64,000 bases of DNA from Polaribacter gangjinensis. GTDB lineage: Bacteria > Bacteroidota > Bacteroidia > Flavobacteriales > Flavobacteriaceae. The translations under genes and the position numbers were made by a program. Location of the stretch: contig NZ_CP150662.1 of NCBI RefSeq assembly GCF_038024125.1, positions 2,187,501-2,251,500 on the forward strand, written 5' to 3'. The notes below the pieces were generated by a model, which was given only the letters and a program-made list of their open reading frames with translations, made no database searches and had not been told where the DNA came from. Of this stretch, positions 35,398-43,712 are shown piece by piece (positions within the stretch are counted from its first letter, which is position 1; the number at the start of each line of letters is the position of its first letter).

Positions 35398-35431
35398 ATT
35401 ATAAATAAACTTTTAAAAGTTTATTTATAAT
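35398..35431. repeat. 34-base perfect palindrome between GH116 and esterase genes
   Basis: The 17-base arms 35398-35414 and 35415-35431 are perfectly complementary with no loop bases. The sequence is AT-rich and not followed by a T-run, so it may be an mRNA processing or stability hairpin rather than a terminator. Confidence 0.75.
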
Positions 35432-35451
35432 TTCATTGATATCGAATTTAT

Positions 35452-38076
35452 TTAATTGACTAATTCAATAGTTAAATTTTCATTTTCCTTTAGAATAATA
35501 GCTTTTTTAAAAGTTTTCATTTTTTGATTTTCTAAGACAAATTTTTTCAGTTCAATTGAACCATATTTTACAGAGAGGTTTACTTGATACCCTTTTTTGC
35601 TTTCTGAAATTTCACAAATACCCCAAGCACTTCCATTAGACCAAAAGTAATTTCCTGCTTTATTTGTGAACTTTATTGTTTTTTCTACAGCCGAATATTG
35701 GAAACCACTTTGCTGAATAATTGCGGCCCATGATGCCATTGCTCGCGCATAATGATGTCCACATTCTGCTTCATCAAAAGGATTTCTTTTTTGTCCATCA
35801 TATCTATTTCTAATATTTCCTATAACATCAAGTCCTTCCTCATTCATACCTTCATATAACATACCAATAGCAGCAGTATATTCAAAACCTGTCATCACTT
35901 CAGACCAATAAGGAAAGGGTATTAGTGGGCGCCCACCTTTTGGCCAGCTTGCCATCAACAAGCCTTTTTCATCTCCCATTGCAAAAGAGCGCATGTTGTT
36001 GAAATGCTCAAACATGCTTTCATTTTTATTATACTTTAAAATGCTTTGTAAGGTAGTTTTAATATTTTCTTTCTTTACAAGATATCCCAAGCCTAAAATA
36101 TGAGACATGTATTGTCCAACTAATTGATCAACTAAACAACCTGTTGCTAATTGATAATCAGGATTTTCAATGTTTTTACTACCCATTCCTGCCATAAGTC
36201 CTTTAGCTATTTTTGATTTATTGACAGGAACTTCTATTTTTTGGATGTAATATTCTCCATTAAAGAGGTTTTCATCTGTCCACTTTGATCCCATTTCAAA
36301 AAGTTTTCTGCTTTTTTTTGCAAAAGTAGTGTCTTTCAAATATGTTGCCATTTCTTCAGCAGCTCTTAATGCTCCAAGATACCATAATTGCATTTGAGGA
36401 TTAGGTCCAAAATATTCAACATCCATTGTATTGTGTTGAACGCCTTCCATCACACCATCTTGATTTGCATCCCATCCATTTTCAACCCATGCAAATGAAA
36501 GTGCAGTTTTGACTTGCGACCAATGTTTTTTTAGAAAAACATCATCTCCTGACAGTTGCCATTCTCTGTAAAATTTCATAATGGTTCCCATTTGTCCATC
36601 TGCAGCAGCAACATTAATTCCTGAACCTGATGGTATTAATGGGAGGTTAGCTCTAAAGCCCATATGTCCATTTTCTTTCATTGCATAAGCAAATTCAACT
36701 TCACGCATTGTTTTGGCTAAATCATTAAAAAGAAAAGGTGTAGCTTGTTCGTAATTCCAAACATGAGTGCAGGAACCTTTGCAGGAGCCAAATCTGTCCA
36801 TAATTCCTTCCCAACCAAACATTTTTCCATCTTCAATACGAAAAACAGTTTGTGAGCGTAATGTACTTAGATTAAATAGTGCAGCTTCTTTTATTGTTTC
36901 AGGATACGTACTGCCCATAAATGAATTTACAAAATCAAGAGTTTTTTGAGTTAATCTTGGTAGTTCATCAAATTTATTTTTTATTACATTCCAGGCATCA
37001 GGATATTGAGTGGTGTAATAATTTCCAACTTTTGAATTGGACCAAGCAAAGCGATTTGGATAATGCCAAGTGAAATAAAAAGTAAATGTTTTTTTCTCTC
37101 CTGGTTTAAGAACTTTAGAAACTGATAGTGAAGCCATTGGATCATCATCAATTAACTTTTCTTTTTCAGTTAGCTCACCATCTTTACTAAAATCATCCCA
37201 AAAATCAAGCAATCCATTACCCCATTCATTTTGTGCAGAACTTGTTCGATAACTAATTTTGGTATTTTTTTCATTTGGAGTTGTAAGTGCCATTGTACCC
37301 CATGCAGGAGATGTTTTATTTACTTCATCAGAATACATATAAATCCCTGAAAATTGATTTTCAGATCGGTATTCATTTTTGTTTTTCTTTGCGCCTATTG
37401 GAATATAATCTCCTTTCCAATCAGAGGTGTGTTCACTACCATCTTTACCAATAAAATTTCTTATGTTTCCAGATATAGAAACATCTATTTCTGTATTGCT
37501 AATGTTTTCAACTTCATATTTAATGATGGCTATTGGTATGCCTGAGGCATCAGCATTTCCAGGGATAAATGGATTGTATCCAATCATTTTAATCTTAACA
37601 GGCATTTTAGTATCCGACAAGTTTACAATACCAAATGGGTAAGTAGATTCAAATGAAGCGTTTCTAAAACGAGGCAATCCATGATGATCTACAGATCTAC
37701 CTTCATAATGCTGATAATCAGCGTGATTTATTGGGCCTAAAAGCGCTTTTGAAATGGGAGCTTCATTTCTTTTCTTTGTGTAAATGGCAAAAAAAGGAGC
37801 GTCATTGCCTGTGGTTACAGTACTGTAATTTTTACCAGGAATGTTCATAATTTCCCAGTCTCTAAATTCTCCTATTCCTCCTAAAGAGACAGTTCCTGTG
37901 CCAATTCCGCCAATAGGCATTGCAATTCGATGTAAATGATTGCTATCATATTTCTTAAGGATCATTATTTTTTCACTTAGTAACTCATTTTGAGCATTTA
38001 TAAAATTTGGCATGATCAACATCATGAAAAATATAAATGTTATTAAAATTGGTTTTGCAGAATTTATTTTTGTCAT
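35452..38076 (-). CDS. GH116 family glycoside hydrolase (DUF608)
   Basis: Exported enzyme of 874 residues (signal peptide ending FINAQ). The N-terminal beta-sandwich opens with GGIGTGTVSLGG, as in GBA2/GH116. The C-terminal (alpha/alpha)6 barrel has CTHVWNYEQ with the proposed nucleophile Glu443 and HNTMDVEYFGPN with the proposed acid/base Asp552, then the late PYWSEVMTGFEY motif. GH116 enzymes are beta-glucosidases, beta-xylosidases or glucosylceramidases, acting exo and retaining. In this PUL it should trim beta-linked glucose or a related sugar in the periplasm. Residue assignments rest on remembered family motifs. Confidence 0.88.
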   Translation of the reverse strand: MTKINSAKPILITFIFFMMLIMPNFINAQNELLSEKIMILKKYDSNHLHRIAMPIGGIGTGTVSLGGIGEFRDWEIMNIPGKNYSTVTTGNDAPFFAIYTKKRNEAPISKALLGPINHADYQHYEGRSVDHHGLPRFRNASFESTYPFGIVNLSDTKMPVKIKMIGYNPFIPGNADASGIPIAIIKYEVENISNTEIDVSISGNIRNFIGKDGSEHTSDWKGDYIPIGAKKNKNEYRSENQFSGIYMYSDEVNKTSPAWGTMALTTPNEKNTKISYRTSSAQNEWGNGLLDFWDDFSKDGELTEKEKLIDDDPMASLSVSKVLKPGEKKTFTFYFTWHYPNRFAWSNSKVGNYYTTQYPDAWNVIKNKFDELPRLTQKTLDFVNSFMGSTYPETIKEAALFNLSTLRSQTVFRIEDGKMFGWEGIMDRFGSCKGSCTHVWNYEQATPFLFNDLAKTMREVEFAYAMKENGHMGFRANLPLIPSGSGINVAAADGQMGTIMKFYREWQLSGDDVFLKKHWSQVKTALSFAWVENGWDANQDGVMEGVQHNTMDVEYFGPNPQMQLWYLGALRAAEEMATYLKDTTFAKKSRKLFEMGSKWTDENLFNGEYYIQKIEVPVNKSKIAKGLMAGMGSKNIENPDYQLATGCLVDQLVGQYMSHILGLGYLVKKENIKTTLQSILKYNKNESMFEHFNNMRSFAMGDEKGLLMASWPKGGRPLIPFPYWSEVMTGFEYTAAIGMLYEGMNEEGLDVIGNIRNRYDGQKRNPFDEAECGHHYARAMASWAAIIQQSGFQYSAVEKTIKFTNKAGNYFWSNGSAWGICEISESKKGYQVNLSVKYGSIELKKFVLENQKMKTFKKAIILKENENLTIELVN

Positions 38077-38166
38077 TTCATTTAAAAATTATTTGATGTG
38101 AAATAGGAAGAATTTTTGAATATTTTTGAACTGCAACAGGAATTTTATCTCCAAGAATTGCATCTT

Positions 38167-38903
38167 TTAGTAAAATAAGGCATATTCTTTAAAGTTAGAA
38201 GAAGCATCTAAAATGATTTCATTCTTTTTTAAAGTTGTAATGATTGGACTGTATTCTTGAAAACGCCATTCAGCCAAGGTTTGAAAATACATTTCTTTAA
38301 ATATATTTTGGTGTTCTTTACAAAAAATCAAATTATTCAATTTATTTGGGTCGTTTTTTACATCATACAATTGATGTATAACACCATGAGTATAAATAAA
38401 TTTATAATATCCTTTTTTCATCATTCTTGATGGCACATTTTTTTCTTTTGGTAAAAGGGTATAATCCTCTCCTCTAAATACAGAAAAAACTACTCTGTCT
38501 TTTATTTCGATATTGTTTTTTAAGACATTTACTAATGAGATTCCTTGTTCAGTTGTAGGAGTTTTTCCAACAATCAATTCAGTCAAAGTAGGTATGAGAT
38601 CTAAAAACTTACGTTGGAATTATTGATAACATTTTGTTTGAATAATTTAGGATATGAAATGATAAATGGCACATTTACAGCATCTTCATACCATGTGTGT
38701 AACAATTGTTAAAAATTACTCTAGTTTTTACTAACTTATCAATGTTTGGTTTAATGACTATTTTGCTACCATAAGCGCCTATTGCTTCTAATTTATATTG
38801 GTCAGAAATGATAAAAACAACATTTGGTTTTCTTGTTTTATTTTCCTGACCAACAATAATTGTTACAAAAAGAACTGATGAATAACAAAAAAAATCTTTT
38901 CAT
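38167..38903 (-). pseudogene. Decayed S1 sulfatase gene
   Basis: Remnant of a formylglycine-dependent sulfatase directly after susD, with at least three lesions. After the ATG at 38903 the frame shifts within the signal peptide; the next frame reads KPNVVFIISDQYKLEAIGAY and NIDKLVK, a normal sulfatase N-terminus. At NNCYTH the sequence jumps to EDAVNVPFIISYPK, so roughly 250 codons, including the CxPSR active site, are deleted. A further shift lies at about 38598, before FLDLIPTLTELIVG. The remaining open frame (38167-38586, 139 codons) is the sulfatase C-terminus (YKFIYTHG, YDVKNDPNKLNNL). It cannot be catalytically active. Confidence 0.88.
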
Positions 38904-40484
38904 TTAATCGATATTATCGTTGGCCGAAACTTCGATTAACGGAATTGGCCAAGTATAATCTTCTGCTTGTCTAGCACCATCAATGTTGCCATAAGCTGCT
39001 CTACACATTTCATCATAAACCCCCATTCTTGTAATGTCAAAAAAGCGATGACCTTCTACCGATAATTCAGCTGCACGCTCACGTAACAATGCTGTCCTGA
39101 AAGCATCCATATTCATTCCAAAGCCAGAAAAATTTGGCATACCAACTCTTGCTCTTAAAATATTGATATCTGCCTCAGCAGTTATTGGGTTTTGATTAAT
39201 TTCAGCCAATGCTTCAGCTCTCATTAAATACACATCTGCTAAACGAATTACATGCCAATTTTGTTGACTAGTATATTCTGTAGTGGCATCTCTATCAATA
39301 TATTTTGATGTAAAAACTCTAAATAAAGCACCAACAGAAGCGTTTGTTGAAAGGTTGGTTCTTAAGTACCCTGTGCTAGTTGGGTTTAAAACATGGTAAA
39401 AGGTTTCATCTTGATATTCACGAATGATAGAATTTTGAAAACGAATGTCATTTTTATCAATATTTCTATTGATAAAATTCGGAATCATTGCGTTTGTGCC
39501 TCCAAATCCACCTCCACTTAAACCGGCATTTCTTGGCGTAAATAAATTAGACAAAGCAGTTCCTTGTTCAACGATTGATGACCCTTGAATATCAAAAAGC
39601 ATCTCTGGATTATTACCGTTTTTTGCATCAAAAATATTGATCCAGTCAGTTAAATTAGAAACTAATTGATAACCACTTTCAGCCAAAACTAAATCACACT
39701 GTTCTTTAGCCATTTGATAATACGATTGTGCAGAATTTACAATTCCTAAGTAACGTGCATTACCTAAATTTCCTTCAGTTGCAGTTCTTTTTGATGAAGC
39801 AATTTGTAAGTATACTTTTGCTAACATAGCGTGAGCTGAAGCCTTAGTAACGCGCCCAATATTGTTAGTATATCCGTTTCTAGTTTCGTTAAAACCCCAG
39901 CAGTTTTCAGTTGCGTATTGTAAATCGCTTATAATTACTTCATAAATATCTTGAATTGGAGATTTTGGCAAACCACCTTCTCCTGGTTTAACAGGAGTAG
40001 TTCTTAAAGGAACTTCACCAAAACATCTAACCAAATTGAAATAGTTTAAGGCTCTTAAAAACTTTGCTTCACCAAGAACTCTTTTTTTCAATTGTTCGTC
40101 CATATCAACAATATCCGGAACACGAGCAATAACATTGTTTGCATCTTTAATTCCCACATAAATTTCGGTCCAAACAGCAGGTAAATTAGGATCAGTAGAT
40201 TCTATAGTACCTCTTCTAAAGCTACCATGTCTTCCTGCATTTGGTGTTCCTTGATCAGAAGCTCCAAAAAGGTTTGATAAAAATAATTGTCTATAGTAAC
40301 CATTCCCTTTTTTTAAATCGGCATATACAGCCGTTAAAGCGGCTAATGCATCTGTTTCATTTTTATAGAAAAAATCTGTTCCTATTTGATTTAGTGGTTG
40401 TTCTTCTAAAATACTATCACAGCTAAGAAATAAGATTGTAAATCCTAAAAATAAAAGCTTTTTAAAGTTGAAAGTTGTTTTCAT
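38904..40484 (-). CDS. SusD/RagB family outer-membrane lipoprotein
   Basis: Surface glycan-binding lipoprotein of 526 residues that caps the SusC channel. The lipobox is FLSC with Cys22. Typical SusD features are the ALAALTAVYADL segment early in the protein, TPR-like helices with LGEAKFLRALNYFNLVRCFG (about 133-152), the PLR segment after it, and the C-terminal ERAAELSVEGHRFFDITR motif. It ends in the usual DYTWPIP region. It lies 7 bases after susC, and its stop codon directly abuts the start of the decayed sulfatase. Confidence 0.96.
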   Translation of the reverse strand: MKTTFNFKKLLFLGFTILFLSCDSILEEQPLNQIGTDFFYKNETDALAALTAVYADLKKGNGYYRQLFLSNLFGASDQGTPNAGRHGSFRRGTIESTDPNLPAVWTEIYVGIKDANNVIARVPDIVDMDEQLKKRVLGEAKFLRALNYFNLVRCFGEVPLRTTPVKPGEGGLPKSPIQDIYEVIISDLQYATENCWGFNETRNGYTNNIGRVTKASAHAMLAKVYLQIASSKRTATEGNLGNARYLGIVNSAQSYYQMAKEQCDLVLAESGYQLVSNLTDWINIFDAKNGNNPEMLFDIQGSSIVEQGTALSNLFTPRNAGLSGGGFGGTNAMIPNFINRNIDKNDIRFQNSIIREYQDETFYHVLNPTSTGYLRTNLSTNASVGALFRVFTSKYIDRDATTEYTSQQNWHVIRLADVYLMRAEALAEINQNPITAEADINILRARVGMPNFSGFGMNMDAFRTALLRERAAELSVEGHRFFDITRMGVYDEMCRAAYGNIDGARQAEDYTWPIPLIEVSANDNID

Positions 40485-40491
40485 AATATTA

Positions 40492-43400
40492 TTAATAATT
40501 AAATTGTAAACCGAAAGTATAAGTTTTTACGCCAGGATATCCTCCAAAATCAACACCTCTTCTTTGAGGATCTTTGCTGAATGATGTTGCTTCTGGGTCA
40601 TAACCAGGATATTTTGTCCAGGTTAGTAAATTTTGACCTGCAGCATACAATCTTAAACTGCTTGAACCTTTAAAATTTAAGGTATAACCAATGTTTAAGT
40701 TTTTTAATCTTACGAATGAGCCATCATAGATTTGTCTGTCAGAAACGATAGCTCTAGGTCCTGAACCTTCAACCAAAGCAGCAGGATTTCCAACACCTGT
40801 TGTATTTCCAATAGCAGGATTATAAGTAAGTTCGCCAGTAGCTCTATTGAGTTCTAAAGGAGCTTTCCAAGAGTCTTGAAATGCAGATAATAAACCGTTT
40901 CTCGCTCCAGTATTTGATAAAAGTTGCCAAGAATCTACCCAAAATAAATCACCTCCTTTTTGAGCTGTAACTAAAAAGCTTGCATCCCAATTTTTATATT
41001 TAAAATTGTTTGTAATTGCGATGTTAAAGTCTGGATTTGGATCCCCAATTTGAACATAATCATCAAAATTGATTACTTGTTTACCATCACCATCAATAGT
41101 ATTGGTGTTATTATTTATGTATTTAATTTCTCCAGGAGTTGCTCCACTAATTCCGCTATTATTAGCCTCTTCCCAATCACGATAAATTCCATCAGTTTGA
41201 GCTCCCCAAAAAATACCTAGTGGCATTCCTTCCATAAACATGATTGGATTAGTTTGTGCAAAACCAACATTTGGACCTAATTGAAATTCTAGATTTGAAT
41301 TTAAGCTTATCAATTTATTTCTATTCAAAGAAAAATTACCAGAAATGTCCCAGCTAAAATCTTTTTCTTCAAAAATTGCTGTATTGATGGCTAATTCAAA
41401 TCCTTTGTTTTCTACTTCTCCAAAATTATCTACAATAGAGGCAAATCCGTTGGATGCTGGTAAGGTTACAAACTGTAATAAATCTTTGGTTCTTTTCAAA
41501 TAGGTATCAATTGTGATGTTCACTTTTGATTTAAAAAGACTGATATCTAAACCTGCATTGAATTGATCTGTTTTTTCCCAAGTTAAATCGTCGTTTGCTA
41601 AATTTGATTCAAAATAACCTGTAACTAACTGATTGTTAAAATTATACCTAATAGGATCTAACAAAGCCAATGATTGATAAGGCGCGATAGGATTACTACC
41701 TGTTCTACCATATGACATCCTTAATTTCATATCAGAAATTGTTTTAGAATCTTTTAAGAATTTTTCTTTTGATACTGTCCAAGAGAGAGCAAGTGAAGGA
41801 AAAATTGCGCTTTTGTTGTTTTCAGCAAACTTAGATGAAGCATCAATTCTTGCATTTACATCAACAAAATATTTGTTTTTATAAGAATACCCAACTCTGG
41901 CAAGTCCTGATAACAAACCAAAATCTCTAAATTGTGATACAGGAACTAAGATATCTGTTGCAGCTTGAAAATCGTAAAATTTAGTAGCATCAGAACCAAA
42001 ACCAAAGGCTTTGTTAAATAAAGATCGAATGCTGTTTTTTTCTAAGGTACCTACAATAATTGCATCAATTTTGTGTCCATTAAAATTATTTCTATATCGC
42101 AAACTAGTTTCTGCATAAATTTTTTCATTTTCAATGTAAGCTTGGGTTGCTTCGCCATTGTTTCTTCTACCTCTTGTAGTAGTTGTTGGATAGTAACTAT
42201 CTCTATTACTTCTTTGAAAGTTGAAAGCACCTTTTACCATAGCAGTTAATTTTGGGGAAAGTTTTGCTGACAATGATAAATTTTGAACAAAATTGTAGGA
42301 TTCTTTCAAATCTATTACCTGAGTTGCCAATGTAAATGGATTTGAAATGACATTTCCTTCATTTAAATCGGCATAAATATCATCATCTTCACCAGGATTT
42401 AACAATCCAAAAATTGGTTGGAATTGGAGTGTTTGAGAAACAATACCTCTTTGTAAGAAAATTTCGCCATTACCAACAGAAGTTGCATTGCCTTTGTTAT
42501 GTGCAAAATTGGTTCTCGAAATCACATCAATTTTATTATTAAAAGCTTTAGTACGAGCATTTAAATTGAAAGTAATTCTTTTATTTCCTGTATTTAAAAT
42601 AACACCTTCAGTATCTTGCATACCTAAGCTCATTAAAATATTTTTTCTTTCATCACCACTTCTATAAGATAAATTATAGTTGTTAGAAATGGCTTGTCTA
42701 TAAGTTAGTTTTTGCCAATTATTGTCAACTCCTGTTGTTGTTGGAAAAGGAATTGAAAAATTTGCTAATTCAGGAAAATTCGTTGTATTTAATGCTTGTG
42801 TACCATCAAATGGACCTCCAACTCTTAAAGGATTTGTTGCATTGATATAAAATTGATTGATGGCGCGTTGATTCATAAATTCTTCAAATTGAGGGCCATT
42901 CATCACGTCAATTTCGTTGGAAACGTTCGTAATAAAATTATCAATAGTTACTGTTATTGCGTCTTTTCCTCCTTCAGTTGCGCCGCTTTTTGTAGTAATT
43001 AAAACTACTCCATTTGCACCTCTGGCACCATAAACCGCAGTTGCAGCAGCATCTTTTAATACTTCAATTTTTTCGATATCATTTGGATTGATAAAACTCA
43101 ACGAATTTTGAGATTGTCCTGAACCTCCATTTCCTTCAGCATCAGTCATTGGATCTAAAGGAACACCATCAATCACATACAAAGGTTGTGTACCGCCTAA
43201 AATTGAGTTTGTTCCTCGAATTGAAATTGCAATTCCTCCTCCAGGTTCACCGCTATTGGTAACTACAACACCTGCAACTTGACCTTGTATCAATTGCTCA
43301 ACTGTATTTGTTCTTACTTTTTCTAAGTCTTTGGCTTTAATTTGAGCAATTGATCCAGATAAATCTTTTTTATTTACATCAAAATAACCAACACTAACGA

Positions 43401-43707
43401 CAACTTCATCCAATTGATTTAAATCGGTTTGTAAATAAACCACCATTGGAACTTCAGTTGCTTTTAACTCCATTGTTTTCATTCCGATAAATGAAAAAAC
43501 GAGTATTTTATCTTTGGAAGTTTTAATTTCAAAATTTCCATCAAAATCTGTGTAGGTTCCTACTTTTGTGCCTTTTACAAGAATTGATACTCCAGGTAAA
43601 GTTTCGCTAGTTTCTTTGTCATACACTTTTCCTTTGATGGTAATTTCTTGCGAAAGCACCACAAAAGGTAAAAAAAGTAATAGTAAATAGATGATTTTTG
43701 TTTTCAT
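40492..43707 (-). CDS. SusC/RagA family TonB-linked outer-membrane transporter
   Basis: TonB-dependent oligosaccharide importer of 1071 residues. Order: signal peptide; carboxypeptidase-regulatory-like domain (about 22-95, ITIKGKVYDKETSETLPG); plug domain with LDEVVVSVGYF, the LIQGQVAGVVV helix and YVIDGVPLDP (about 97-240); then a 22-stranded barrel ending in VKTYTFGLQFNY with an aromatic C-terminus. The TonB-box region is VVVSVGYFDV rather than the common VVVGYG. It lies 5 bases after the largest of the three GH-like genes and 7 bases before susD, in a single operon. Confidence 0.97.
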   Translation of the reverse strand: MKTKIIYLLLLFLPFVVLSQEITIKGKVYDKETSETLPGVSILVKGTKVGTYTDFDGNFEIKTSKDKILVFSFIGMKTMELKATEVPMVVYLQTDLNQLDEVVVSVGYFDVNKKDLSGSIAQIKAKDLEKVRTNTVEQLIQGQVAGVVVTNSGEPGGGIAISIRGTNSILGGTQPLYVIDGVPLDPMTDAEGNGGSGQSQNSLSFINPNDIEKIEVLKDAAATAVYGARGANGVVLITTKSGATEGGKDAITVTIDNFITNVSNEIDVMNGPQFEEFMNQRAINQFYINATNPLRVGGPFDGTQALNTTNFPELANFSIPFPTTTGVDNNWQKLTYRQAISNNYNLSYRSGDERKNILMSLGMQDTEGVILNTGNKRITFNLNARTKAFNNKIDVISRTNFAHNKGNATSVGNGEIFLQRGIVSQTLQFQPIFGLLNPGEDDDIYADLNEGNVISNPFTLATQVIDLKESYNFVQNLSLSAKLSPKLTAMVKGAFNFQRSNRDSYYPTTTTRGRRNNGEATQAYIENEKIYAETSLRYRNNFNGHKIDAIIVGTLEKNSIRSLFNKAFGFGSDATKFYDFQAATDILVPVSQFRDFGLLSGLARVGYSYKNKYFVDVNARIDASSKFAENNKSAIFPSLALSWTVSKEKFLKDSKTISDMKLRMSYGRTGSNPIAPYQSLALLDPIRYNFNNQLVTGYFESNLANDDLTWEKTDQFNAGLDISLFKSKVNITIDTYLKRTKDLLQFVTLPASNGFASIVDNFGEVENKGFELAINTAIFEEKDFSWDISGNFSLNRNKLISLNSNLEFQLGPNVGFAQTNPIMFMEGMPLGIFWGAQTDGIYRDWEEANNSGISGATPGEIKYINNNTNTIDGDGKQVINFDDYVQIGDPNPDFNIAITNNFKYKNWDASFLVTAQKGGDLFWVDSWQLLSNTGARNGLLSAFQDSWKAPLELNRATGELTYNPAIGNTTGVGNPAALVEGSGPRAIVSDRQIYDGSFVRLKNLNIGYTLNFKGSSSLRLYAAGQNLLTWTKYPGYDPEATSFSKDPQRRGVDFGGYPGVKTYTFGLQFNY

Positions 43708-43712
43708 AAAAA

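Noticed and set aside
38167..38586. Stand-alone 139-residue gene
   Set aside because: It is the C-terminal part of a sulfatase whose N-terminal part is readable upstream in other frames, so it is reported as a pseudogene.
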